Of a DNA stretch of 64,000 bases, positions 46,886 through 58,648 are shown in pieces. This stretch comes from Turnera subulata (taxonomy: Eukaryota > Streptophyta > Magnoliopsida > Malpighiales > Passifloraceae): positions 1 through 64,000 of the forward strand of contig JAKUCV010001646.1 of the NCBI GenBank assembly GCA_028386065.3, given 5' to 3'. The notes below the pieces were generated by a model. It saw only the letters and a list, made by a program, of their open reading frames with translations, was not told the DNA's origin and searched no databases. The first letter of the stretch is position 1; each line of letters begins with the position of its first letter. The translations under genes were made by a program, and so were the position numbers.

Positions 46886-47727
46886 ATCAAAAACAAAGGC
46901 TCCTCCTTCTTTCACATGTGGTTTTCAAATTTTAAATTTGAGAGAGAGGGGCTCCTCCTTCTCTCTAGTCTTTCTTCTTAAAAAATCAAGATGGGGTTGC
47001 CATGGATGGTTTTTTCACCATTCATGGTAAACCCCTTAACTTCTTTAGTTCATATCTCTTCTCTTTTAGTATGGTTATAGATCTAGTACCTTTATATGGG
47101 AATAAAAGTTACTCTCTTTGTGAGAGTGTTTCTCCTTGTGAGAGATTTTTGTTCTTCTCATGGGCAAAGTCAAGCTTCCCGGTAAGCAAGTCACGGATGG
47201 GAGAATCGTGTTCTCCTGTTGGTGTTTTACTTCGAATGGGGGGCGAGACGAAGCATTATGGTGAAGTTTTAGTACACGGGTGGAAGCTCTCTTGTTTCTT
47301 TCATCCCGTTGTATTTGTCTTCTTTGGATGGTTTCCTTCTGTAAGAACCGTGAGTTTTAACTGAAGAGTGCCGTTGGGTTCGGCACATGGGAACGACTTT
47401 TCTTACCAAAAGTTGGATAGATTGTGTATCCTGTCATCTACAGGACCCTTCTTTGTGAAGACCGCTTTCTTACTCCCCCGACAACCCATGGCTTTTCGGG
47501 CCACACTCATATCTACGAAGTCCTTGCAGATTTACTCCACGGAAGATTGGTATCAGTTGTTGCTTTGTGTTGTTCGATTGCTTAGTTTCTGTTATATGTT
47601 TATTTTGTTGTATTTTTTTTACTTGTGCACTTTTAATTTTCTTGGAGTCCTAGAGTTGATGACTCTAGCATCTATCCAAGTGTATTTTATTTTATAATTA
47701 ATGAAATATATGTTTCGACAAAAAAAA
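46886..47727 (+). mobile_element. LINE-like/non-autonomous retro-insertion with poly(A)
   Basis: Flanked by ACAATGACGAACGAA (46871-46885) and ACAACGACGAATGAA (47728-47742), a 15-bp target duplication with two changes. It ends in a short poly(A) after ATGAAATATATGTTTCGAC, typical of plant L1 tails. A 120-residue frame (47002-47364) and a 109-residue frame match nothing I recognise, and no reverse transcriptase is present. Confidence 0.75.
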
Positions 47728-47742
47728 ACAACGACGAATGAA

Positions 47743-48084
47743 GATTCGATTCATTCATATGTCGGTCGAGATAGATAATGTACTCTCTCTAGGGGCATCT
47801 TATGCAATACTTTTATTATTTTTGAAATTGTGGTAAGTTTTTCTATTAAAAAAAAACACAAATTGTTTTGCACAAAGTGTTTTTTATATTAATTGCATAA
47901 GTTTATTTGTCCATATAAACAAATATTGGATTTCCATTTCCACGCACCAAAGATTTGGGGTGTGACACCCGGAGCTGGCGGAAAGTATATGTCGGTGCCG
48001 GAGTGAATACGGACAAGGAACGGCTTCTGACAAACTTCTAAGTGGAGGGGCAGATGAATGAACCGAATCCACATCGGAATAGGA
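47743..48084. other. unassigned sequence
   Basis: AT-rich, then a GC-richer segment (47950-48070) starting TGTGACACCC. No gene seen. Confidence 0.4.
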
Positions 48085-51000
48085 TAGATTGTAACGACCC
48101 GGGTTAAATTTTCATGATTTTTACCAAGCTGTTTTGACTTTTACGGTGGTTAATAAAATTTTATCGCGGTCAATCAAGAATTTTACCAATCCGAGTTAAT
48201 TTTCATTATTTTCACTATTATTTTTACTATACTCAAAATTACTATTATTATTGTTATTGTTGTTACCATTATTGTTATTATTTTCCTAATCAACAAAAAT
48301 AATAAAACACTTACAAATATTTTGGCCAAGTTACACATATGTTACTAATTATAATTTAAAAAGAAATTTAAACGTCGTAATTCGATGAATCCTATCGGAC
48401 CGAGTATTACCGAGGGTTTTTCCGGGAATAACCGAGCCTCGGAATTTAATTCCGAGGGTTACTCTGGATTTTCGAGCCTCCTTTACAACTAACCGAGCCT
48501 CGGTTTTCAGTTCCGAGACTTGGACGACGCTCAGGGGTATTAATCGGATTTTTCGAGCCCAAGTTGTATTTTCGGACTCGGGACGGAAATCCGGCTCGGC
48601 CAATCGTGGCTTGCTACGTGGCCACTCTTCTTTTCTTTTCTTTCCTTCTTTTCTTCTTTCTTTTCTTTCTTTTCTCCTTCTCCTTTACCTTCAGTCGCTG
48701 GCCCCTCCCCTTTTCTTTTCTTGTCACCTTCTGCTTCCCTTTCCCGTGACCCTTCATCCCTGATTCTCCTTTGTTTTCTTCCCCTTTACTTTTTTTTATT
48801 TCTCTCCTTCCCTTCCCCGATTTCCTCATACACCCATCTCCTTCCTCCTTCTCCTCCTTTCTCCTCATCCTCCTCCGGCACCGCCCCTCTCTTCTCCCTT
48901 CCTCCTCCCTTGCTGCCACCCAAAGCCGCCGCTACAACCGCCGGCTTCTCCCTTGCCTCCACACCTCCTCCCATCTTCCTCTTCCTTTCCTTTCTTCCCC
49001 TGCTTCACCTCGCACAAACCACCAACTCGACCATCACCAGATTACCCCCCATCTGCTCCTCCTCCTTCTTCCTCTTCTCCTTTGAGCCGCCGGACCCGAG
49101 ACCACCATCGCCTCCCCGTGCCAGCTGCTCACCGTTCGCCGGCATCACCGCCTCGGATCGACGCCACCACCGCCCGATCTCCTCGCTCTCTGCCTCTGGT
49201 CGCAACCTCCACCACACCGAGTCAAGTGCCGACTCGCTTCCTCCCTTCTGTCTTCCCTCTCGCCACGCCCTATTACCCTCAGACTGCTGCTCGCCGTCGC
49301 GTGAGCAGGTGATGCCAACTACCCTTCCTTCTCCTTCTTCCTCCTTTCCATTTTTTTTTCCCATTTGGATCGGGTTGATCTAATTGAGTCAATTGTTTGG
49401 TTGTGGCCTTGTGTGTTGGTAATCGGGGGTGGTTTGTGTTGTTGCTTGCTGGATTCTACTGTTGTGGCCATGGGTTTGATGATGGTGTTGCTGTGCGTGT
49501 TTTGGAAGCTTTGGATGGGTGGTGAACAGTAGTCGGATTGGTGGCTGTGAACAGTGTTTGGCCGGATTCCGGCAAGTTTCCGGCAGTCCCTGGAATTTTC
49601 CGGCGAGCTCGGAACGGACTTTGGGTAAAACCCGAACCTTATGACCATATGCATCCTTAACGAACCCGAGCCTTGGACCCCTCATGCATCATTAACGGAC
49701 CCCGAACAATATTAAACGGACTCGGACATTAAACGGCGATTAATTAAATGATTAATTAAACGATTAACTAACTTAATTAACATTAATCAATGATTTTATT
49801 TTATGCAATTTAATTTATGCTTTATTTATTTTAATTATGCTTTTATTTTATTATGCTTTAATTCAACTTTATGCACTTATTTATTTTATGCTTATATTTA
49901 ATTTTCCGATTGGCTATTAAAAAGGCCCATAGTATTTAAATTTTCGTTTTGATTTTATTTACGTTTACCTGGGCTCGTAAAAGGCCCATTGAATTTAATT
50001 TCCGGTTTTATTTATTTTAATTGGACTAATTATAATTAAAGGCCCATAATTTCTAATTAAGTCTTTTATTTATTATTTTATTATTTTCTCCGATGGACTA
50101 AACGCAAGTGAAGGTCCCCCGGGGCTTAATTTCTTAATTATGTTTAATTATTACGTTTCTAATAAATTTCCGTCCTTCTGGGCTAAAATAATAACAGGCC
50201 CATTCTCATTATATTTACCAAATCTTATAAATAATTTTTGGCTAGATATATATAAATATGAATATATTTCTATAATGGTTTTCATTCTTTTGAGCTACAA
50301 TAATATTACTCCCTTTCTTTATAATTTTACCGATTTTATATATAGTAATCCATACAAAATTATTTTAAGACTTAACTATATTTTATCAAAAATATTTTGG
50401 TTAACGTAATAACGGTAATATTATTTTGAAATATTTTTTATCTAAGACATTATTTTACTAAAGATTATATTATCTTTGACCACTAATTTAATTATCACTT
50501 TAAGCTACATTAATTTATACTCTACTTAAATTTATCGATTTTATAAGTATAAATATTTACTACATTATTTTATACCGTATCGCGACTATATTGATTTCCT
50601 ACCGATAATGATATTTTCTGTTTAACGGTTTTACTAACCGGTATATTATTTATGTGCCATTTTTATATATTTGCTGTTTTATAGTCTTTTATTAAATGAA
50701 TACGTAGTTATTACTATTTTGTCGATTATAGGTACTTTATGGAATATTATATACTTCGTAATATGATTTCTTATATATGATTTAAACAACGTATTTATGA
50801 GCATGTATTTTCTTATCTTAAGCGACCTAAGGGCCGGGATATCAGCTTGGACGCTCGGTTTCGGTTTTTCATTTAATCAAGTATACTTGATATAACCGTT
50901 GGATTAAATTAATTACCACCAAGTCGGATGAACTGTTTGGTAATAAGATAATTATTGAGATAATAAAATGAATAGATAAGCCGTCTAAATACAGTTAAAC

Positions 51001-51264
51001 CGGTATCATGCATAATCATCTTGTTGTGCATTATAAGTGATTATTGTGTTCCTATATATACATATAGAGTATCGAGGTTTAACCGGATAGCAGTTTCAGA
51101 GACACATCAGGTGAGGATGGATAACCTTTGTTATGTTGCCTGTAATACTTTGTGTGCTTTGTTGTTCGATTGAACTGCTGAGATGTTCATTGATTACTTG
51201 ATTGCTATGGTTATTGCTGTGGATATTGTGTTGAGATTGATGTTGAACTAATGACTGTGGATAA

Positions 51265-52495
51265 AATCTCCATGCACCAATGTTGTACTTTGCCAAAAAT
51301 GACTCTCTCTCTCCTATCTTTCCTCTGCCCTCTCTCCCTTGTTATCCTCGCGAAAACCAGAGGCCAACCCAGAATTTCAAAATTCAAAAACTAGATCTAC
51401 ATCTCAACCAAGCCTTCAATTAGTTTTGAGCCCAATTCGTTGAAGCTTTGAATCTGGGTTTGTTTCTTTCCAATTTCCTTCCACTCACAAAGTCATTGTT
51501 TTGCAAGAAGTGCCCATGTTCACAGTACCCTTTGAAGGGTTAGTTTTCAGTGCCGGTCTTGGAACCGGATTAACCTGTTCTCCAATCGCCATGGTTGGTA
51601 GATCGGAGGTTGAGGAAGCTTCCATTCTTCACTCTGCAGTGATGAGCTCAGGAGCCCTTGCAGCACGCACACATGGTGTGAGCAAGGTTTTGGCAGTCCA
51701 AAAGATCAGTCCCTCCCAGATCGGGTCCAACTGTTGGAGATCTGGTTCATCAAGGGGAAGGTAAGGGTTCAGGAGAGTGAAACTGATGGTACTTATGATG
51801 GAGATGGCGAGGGGAGGAGCTGCTCGGACTCCCCTCCTAAGGCTCTCTAATGAAGTGAGAGTGTAGCCAAACAATTTGGCAGGGAGGCTGAATTGTTGTG
51901 GCTTTTTTGTCACCTTAGGGTGAGGAACTTTGATGTCTCCTTTCTCATATTAAGGTTCCATCTTTTGTATCCATCCTATATTAGCATACTATATGTTAAT
52001 GAACATGCTGTTTCGAATTGTTTGAGAGCTAAGGTCTATGGTGACCGGTTTTGCGGGATGGATATTAGCCTATGTACAGGCGCTTTTGTAGTGTTTCTTG
52101 CAGGATTCCAGCCGATGTACAGGTTGCATAGAGCTGACCACCACATCACAATTAGCTCCACAGCTTCAAAAATGTCGATTTCCAAAGACATAGAAGAGTG
52201 CTCTACCTCCCGGAAGGATCTGCTGGTACTAACCAGAGAAATGCCGTCCAGTTGCTTAAGTAACAGAGGAATGCCATCACTGTGGGAGCTAAAAGAGGAT
52301 GTGGTACTAATCAGCCAAGCAATTTGGATCACAATTTGCTGTCAATTCTTGTATGCTATGACATTATTTTGGCCACTTAAGGCATTAGCATTGCTGCAGG
52401 TCTGTAATATTTATGCTTAGGTTTCTATGCTCTATGATTGTATCAAATTATTTTACTAGATCAATATAAATATCGATGCTTGCTGACAAAAAAAA
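51265..52495 (+). mobile_element. LINE-like retro-insertion in solo LTR
   Basis: A perfect 15-bp target duplication AATGACTGTGGATAA occurs at 51250-51264 and 52496-52510. The poly(A) end follows GATGCTTGCTGAC, a plant L1-like tail. The body has a CT-rich leader and two frames (51501-51764 and 51893-52420) with no domain I recognise and no reverse transcriptase. It could be an internally deleted LINE or a retrotransposed transcript. Confidence 0.85.
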
Positions 52496-52639
52496 AATGA
52501 CTGTGGATAATTGAGAAAAGGATAATGGAAATCGGAAATTGAACTTGAGATGATGATTTAATTGTCATGTGGAAACTAGTGGTACGACCCGATGGTTTGA
52601 AAATTAATTTTGGGATGCTATGGTCGGTTACTTGGTTTG

Positions 52640-52845
52640 GGGATGTTGATCCCGGTTGTTCTTTGGGTTGTTGAACCCGATATGGTTATTTTGGGATGTT
52701 GATCCCGGTATGGTTATTTTGAGATGTTGATCCCGGTATGGTTATTTTGGGATGTTGATCCCGGTACGGTAATTTTGGGATGTTGATCCCGGTATGGTAA
52801 TTTTGGGTTGTTGAACCCGGTATGGTTATTTTGGGACGTGGTCCC
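52640..52845 (+). repeat. array of eight short hairpins with covarying stems (solo LTR)
   Basis: Units lie at 52640-52653, 52665-52678, 52693-52706, 52721-52734, 52749-52762, 52777-52790, 52805-52818 and 52833-52845, spaced about 28 bp by 'CGGTATGGTTATTTT'. Stems are GGGAT/ATCCC, GGGTT/AACCC (twice) and GGGAC/GTCCC. One unit (GAGAT) has a single mismatch. Confidence 0.92.
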
Positions 52846-53404
52846 GGTACGGTAAGATTTGGTATGGTTCTCTTTGACCTAGCATCCAGAATTAATTGAT
52901 AACCTGGTACAACCCTAACTTGTCCAGTGACGGAGCCCGAAAGATAAAATTGGAGATAATAATAAATATTATTTTGGTTTTGGCTCAGTCTTGTTTGAGA
53001 TGTGTTGTTGTTTGCTTGTGTTTTTATTTTCAGTATTATGGTTGCCTGCATATCACTGTTTATCCTTCGTCGGTGAGCACTTCGGACTCACCCCTCGCCT
53101 GCAGGGTTTTATCCCGTAGGATGAGTTGTTTGTGGTACAGGAACGTACGAGGCAAGCTGCGGTGGACCCCTCGGGCAGGACTCGGATCCATTAGTTGCAT
53201 TGGGCTTTGCATTGTTGACATTGAGTTTATAATCGCTTCCGTTGTGCTAATGTTGTTGCTGTCCCCGTGGTCGGGTGTTATGATGTTGTCATTGGGCCGT
53301 TGGGCGGGATTCTCTATTGAATACACTATTTGTGCCACGTGTCGGCACTGTTGCTCAATAAATACTGTATGTTGGGTAAATTTTGATCGGGGGGTTTCAT
53401 AGAT

Positions 53405-56213
53405 TCTGAGAACTATATAATTAAGAATAGCTCAAATAAAATGATACAAGTGAGAATAACTTAAACGATTTGATGAGTACTAACTATATCAATAAGGTGC
53501 ACCTACTTTTTTTTGATCATTTTATAAAAATTTTAATATTAAAATTGCTTTATAACCTGGAACAATTCTACGATAGGTGACCTCCTAGGAAATTTTCATT
53601 AAAACTATGCGAGTAAATATAAAATATCTTGGAAAATTCTCGTATTGATTTGTAGTGATAATCAAGGACATTTGGGTCTAAGTTTCTGGTGATAATACGG
53701 TGAGCAAGAATGTGTCTTTCACCACATTCAAGAAATTGTATGCATGCACAATTAAAAACAAGGGAGCCAATATTTGCACTCCAACCATTGTTATTCACAC
53801 TCCATTTTTAAAATTAATGACCAAAATATCCAGCCTCTCTTTTATATTTTTTCTCGTTCATCGTGAGACACTGAAGTGTGTAGTGTTTTAATACTGGTGG
53901 GAAAAACAAGGTTGAAGTTTTCTTAGTGTATAAGAGTTATTGAACTTGTTTGTGTTAATTAATACGATGGTTAAAATAATTATTTTTAACAATATTTTTT
54001 GTTTCAAATATTATGAGGACAGGGCATATTCTCTGTTGGTGGATATAGTTCAATCACAGGTTTTTCTTCTTTGTTATTTTGCTAAATGTTTGATTTAGAT
54101 CACTTATTCTTAATTTATAATTTAATAGATAAGTATAAAAATATAATATTCAAATTTGATACGGAGATTTTATAGATAAATCTAATCATAACAAATTAGA
54201 GAGTCTTGACTTTCCAAGATCCTAATAAGAATACTTAGAAATAAGAAAATATAGAATGAAAAACAATTAATGTTAGATGATGAAAAAGATATTATGAATA
54301 ATTATCATAACAATAATTTAAGTTTTCCTATTAATGAAGGAAAACAATGTCAGACAAGGTTTCATCATTGCGTTGTCCACCTGTCATAAAACACTTTTAA
54401 TAGACTCTTTATGGAAGATAACACTTAATTTCATTAACTTACTGTTACAATCCTACAGTTAAGTAAATATGAAAAGAGAAGCTGGACATTTTAGATATTT
54501 TGTTTAAAAAAGGAGTGTGGATAACAATTATTGGAGTGTTAATATCGCCTCCCTAAAAACAAATGACTCTTATGCATGTTTATTAAAAAAAATGGTGCCA
54601 GGACCGAGGTTACTGGCCTAGGGCTGAGCCGATTCTGAGATTAATGTCTTCTCCCTTTCCCATGTTTATATTTTCTTTATCCATATGTCTTTAATCGTGT
54701 GTCGTCAAATTAGGGTTGTTTCTTATCTGTATAGATATAATAGATATCCAATCCTTTAAAAATTTTAATGTTTAATACTACACATACACATCAATCATTC
54801 TCAATATTTCTACTCAATCACCTTGTACATTTGACTAGGGTATAATATCAAAAAATAATTGATTAATAATTTTTGCATTATACAAAAACTTAATAAAGAA
54901 CAATCATGAATAATTTTTAAATGTTTTATATTCAGAAAGGAAGTTTAATAATTTGGCCCCTCTTTTCTGGTAGAATATCTTTAGAAATTAGGAAGTCGGC
55001 ATACATTTTTTTTTTTTTTATCAGGAAAGTGGGCATACATCATATCTAGTCAGGCGTGGGGTTTTGTAGTTGCAAATTGCAATGGTCCACTACACTCAGA
55101 TGTGCATTCTAGAAGTAAATATTTGGAAATTGCAAAGAGAAAAGAAAAGAAAAGTAAAAAGAATCTCTACCACAAACACTAGATATAAAAAATCTAGCAT
55201 CGAAGTGACAAGTAATGCACAAAGCGCGTGGAGCCTATATAGATAGGAGTATATAGGGGTTTTGTAGTATTGCATGGTAGGGAGAAGGGAGTAGGGACAA
55301 TCCCCTATCATCCATATAGTACAAAGGTAGAGGTAGTAGTAGTACCTAAGTCCAATGAAAAAAGCAAGACAGGATTGGAATATATATATATATATATATA
55401 TGAGAACCCAAATCAATGAGACACCCTAACCACCCATCATGTTTGGGGAGCTGGGAGCATCACCTACCGTATCATGATGCTCCTCCTCCTCCTCCTCATT
55501 TACACTGTGCACACTTATGCTCCTCTCTCTCTTTTTCATCTCCTCCCTGCACACCATTGACCCTTTTTTTTTCTTTGTTACTAGTGAGTTTGGTATCCCA
55601 CAAAAAGGACTCTCTCTGCCCTACAGCAGCAGAGATGCCCATAATTCCAAAAAAGAAGGCATGTTGTTGCTGCTGTAGACTAGTAATAGTAGTACTAGTA
55701 ATAGTAGTACTAGTAATTAGTTGTTGTGATGGGATACTACTAGCTAGTAAGGAGTAGTACTACTTTTTCTAGGGAGGATGGTTCAATGATTTAGCTAGCT
55801 AGTAAGTACTTAGAAAGAAAGAGAGATAGAGGCACACCATTAGATTCCTCTCAAGTGTGTGGTGGGAAAACGATAAATTTGGGGTCAGGTTGACCTGACT
55901 GGTTAATTTGCTGCTGCATGAGATGAGAGGGACCTAAAAAAGGCCAGTCAGACATGGACTGGACTACACTAGCTCAGGCGACATGTGAACTCTTGGGTCC
56001 CTTTCTTACTCCGATATGATCATATATATATATGCCCGTATCTGTATTTCCAGCAAACCGAATCATTGGACCATAATTAACTGTAGTGGAATTTTCACTA
56101 TTTCTGGATAATTAAATTATTCATACATGTACCCCTTTTTTCTAACGAAATACATATATGTATTTGCCCGCTATACTACTGTTTAGAGAGTATAATTTAC
56201 ATTAGGCATAAAA
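53405..56213. other. low-repeat intergenic region, no gene established
   Basis: Contains a (TA)n microsatellite (about 55380-55401), CTCC-rich stretches (55475-55560) and a TAGTAATAGTAGTACTAG minisatellite of about two units (55680-55716). No convincing coding frame. The frame at 55416-55757 is built from simple sequence. Confidence 0.4.
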
Positions 56214-57211
56214 GAAGAGACTATAATTAATTAATTTATAGCTAATGTTAGTAGCTTCATGAATGAGCATTGTACTACACTATTGAATGAGCAGCCGCGG
56301 GACCTAGGAAAAGGGGTTTGAGGGGGTCAAATCAAGAAGCAAAATGGAGCTAAGTAGATTCAAACCTTGAATCACTTTATGTAGGCTAAGTACTCAAGCA
56401 AAAAAAAAAATATTTTGTACAAGTAGTACTAAATTAATGGCAAATCTTATGTTTGAATTGACCATAATTAAATTTATGGTAAACTTAGTTTTAAATGGTT
56501 TGACAGAACTTATCAATTAAGTTAAGTTTGAGCCTAACAAAATCTTAATGAACTCGGTTCAAACTTAATATTTTAAGCTTGCTTGTAATACTTGGGTGAC
56601 TGATTTAGTTTCTAACAAGCAGACCAAACCGATATGTTGAACTACCGACAATTGTTGGCATGAGTGGTAACGAGCTCAATGTTTATGATTTAAATCTTGC
56701 CTTGTGTGTGGAAAGTACAATATTAACAGCCCGTTTGGTATCATGGAATTGAATTCAATTTCAAGAATTGAAATCAATTCCTTAGTTTGGTATAATTCTA
56801 TTTAACTTAAAATAGGAATTGAATTCTATTTTTTATTTTTGGATCAATATTTTGGTAATATTTTAAATTCAAGCAAAACCTATCGGATTTGGAATTCAAT
56901 TCTATTAGAAAAGTATTGATATGTCTAAATGACAAAAATGACCCTATACTCTTATTTTATTTTTTTCAACAAAAGGACAACTTAGGTAATTTTAGCAATT
57001 TAATTGATAATTTGATTTATACCAAAAATTGGAATTGAACTCAATTCCTCATTATTAAAAAGTATACCAAACATGAGAATTGATTTCATAATAAATTCAA
57101 ATTTAAAATTTTTAATGGTCTGAATTCAATTTCAATTCCAAATTGATACCAAACGGACTTTGAAAGAGATACCTACATAATGAGTCTGACGGGACATCAA
57201 TCTCGGTTTTG
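56214..57211 (+). repeat. left copy of about 1-kb direct duplication flanking a LINE
   Basis: Starts GAAGAGACTATAATTA and ends CTCGGTTTTG. Nearly identical to 58649-59648. The right edge coincides with the LINE's 5' junction. Contains a TIR element (56727-57162) and a degenerate tRNA-like box A/B segment (56656-56697). Confidence 0.93.
56727..57162. mobile_element. short TIR element (MITE), left copy
   Basis: CAGCCCGTTTGGTATCA and ATACCAAACGGACTTTG form imperfect inverted ends around a 'GAATTGAATTCAATTTCAA'-type interior. The second copy, 59164-59599, is part of the 1-kb duplication. Superfamily not resolved. Confidence 0.65.
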
Positions 57212-58648
57212 AAAGAGATACCTACCTATAATTGGTCCCTGGATGATCTACGGGAATGTGCTGAGTGTGCAACCATGGTCTCCCAATTTCCGAGCTTCCA
57301 CAGGAAAGATCGACTCGATCGTGACGTGGGTCCAGTTCCCAGACTTTCCCACGAACCGGTACCGCTCCAGGATTCTCAGACAACTCGGAAACATGGTGGG
57401 CCGAACGATTAAGCTCGACGGTAATTCTTCTAACCCCAGTCGAGCTAAATTTGCTAGAGTTGTTGTATGTCTTGACTTGACAAAACCTCTACAAGGTACA
57501 GTGCATCTGGAAGGCGAACCTATAAAGGTTGGCTATAAAGGGCTGCATAGCATATGTTACATTTGTGGTAATTTGGACCATTCTATTTTAGCTTGTCCGG
57601 AAGCTTCACATGTTCAGAAATGCGAGTCAATGCCCCCATCTGCACCCTCAATGACTGCTGGGATGTCGGTCACCGCGTCAAATAATGGGAGGGGTGAATG
57701 GATGAATGTCCCCCGGAGGACTAACCGCTTCACTCGACGTCCATTCCCGGGCCCCTCAGTTCCACCTATAATCCCACATACCAGAAACGCAACCAATAGG
57801 TTTCATATTTTGGAGAGTACTCGCTCGGAGGAGCCACCGGCCGTGCCAATCCCCGGCACAACCACACCTACCCCGATGGCGCAGTCACCACCTAATGCTC
57901 CCCCAGTGCCACCCCTTGCCACTTGCCCTCCCTCCACCACTACCAACTGTCAGCGAGAACCAAGACCAGCCTGAACCTACCCCGGACCTCCCTACATTTC
58001 AGGATTTTATAGGAGAAGGGTCTCTCAAAAGGTCCAAAAGTAAGCTTGCCACCCTACTCGCCAAGCAGACCACAAAAAAAAAACCCAACCTCTGAAACTC
58101 TCAAAGCTCATCTCCAAAGATACCCCGAAGCGCCAATCCCTCCAAGATGTTTCTAATGCCAGCTCCTTCCCGCCCAACCTAAATGTTGTCCAATCTTCCC
58201 CTGGACCTGTCACTTCCCCAGTTCCTCCCAATGCCAATTACCCCGTAGTTTCCAACAATTTCAACCATCCAGCCCCTCCTCGACCCCGTAAAAACCAAAA
58301 TCATACGGTGGTGGTTCTTACAGAAGACGACCATCGTATGGTTTTCTCTCCAGGTGCTTCCAGCTCGGGTGTAGCAGGGGACTGACCGCCGGATACTTTC
58401 CATCCTCGCTGACCTATCACAACCCTTGTCCTTGTATCATCAGTCATTTAATATGATTTTCTGTATTTTGGATGCCTTCCCTGTCCCGAGTATCCGGGAT
58501 GTTGATTTCCTATCATGTTGTTTCTGTATTGCTATCAACATGTCTCTTGTATAAGATAGGAGTCGATTTGAGCTACCAACTTCTAACCATGTACTCAGCT
58601 CACGTATATTTTTTTAAATATACTTCCCGGTTTCGACCAAAAAAAAAA
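57212..58648 (+). mobile_element. L1-type LINE remnant, ORF1 joined to 3' tail without ORF2
   Basis: Begins with a 14-bp stretch AAAGAGATACCTAC that repeats 57163-57176, then L1 ORF1 sequence, then a 3' region ending CCCGGTTTCGACC plus poly(A) (58639-58648). There is no endonuclease or reverse transcriptase (ORF2). It is truncated at the 5' end, and is either internally deleted or a half-LINE. Confidence 0.82.
57243..57974 (+). pseudogene. LINE ORF1 (gag-like, DUF4283 region plus zinc knuckle), partial
   Basis: The frame reads GPWMIYGNVLSVQPWSPNF, then VTWVQFPDFP...YRSRILRQLGN.VGRTIKLD, then ARVVVCLDL.KPL, then the zinc knuckle C-YI-C-GNLD-H-SILA-C (residues 105-118). This is the order of plant L1 ORF1 proteins, which bind the element RNA. 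A Pro/Thr-rich tail follows. A frameshift near 57960 moves the continuation (SENQDQPEPTPDLPTFQDF..., ending 58095) to another frame. The N-terminus is missing because of 5' truncation, and the first ATG at 57243 is internal, not a true start. Confidence 0.85.

Larger units (their letters stand above)
48090..53399 (+). mobile_element. solo LTR (element 3 family) with nested insertion
   Basis: TGTAACGACCC at the start, GGGGGGTTTCA at the end. Perfect target duplication TAGAT at 48085-48089 and 53400-53404. Only one LTR is present, so the element has been reduced by LTR-LTR recombination. Without the nested insertion it is about 4.06 kb, a very long LTR. It contains a CT-rich proline/serine-coding-like leader (48600-49310), a donor-like CAG/GTGAGGATGG (51108-51120), the hairpin array 52640-52845, and the GGTGAG...CTCACC hairpin (53072-53092). 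The 220-residue frame in the leader is compositional. Confidence 0.92.

Noticed and set aside
48721..49383. 220-residue Pro/Ser-rich frame in solo LTR
   Set aside because: CT-rich leader of the LTR, overlapping frames on both strands, no family resemblance.
51501..52420. Functional retrogene in the LINE-like insertion
   Set aside because: The frames are short, discontinuous and have no recognised domain; the poly(A) tail and L1-like end fit a LINE derivative as well.
55416..55757. 113-residue frame with Cys-rich stretch
   Set aside because: It is made of CTCC- and TGCTGC-type simple repeats and a minisatellite.
56656..56697. Second tRNA-type SINE head
   Set aside because: Box A-like TGGCATGAGTGG is acceptable, but the box B candidate GATTTAAATC is poor and spacing is short. 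Too weak to list.
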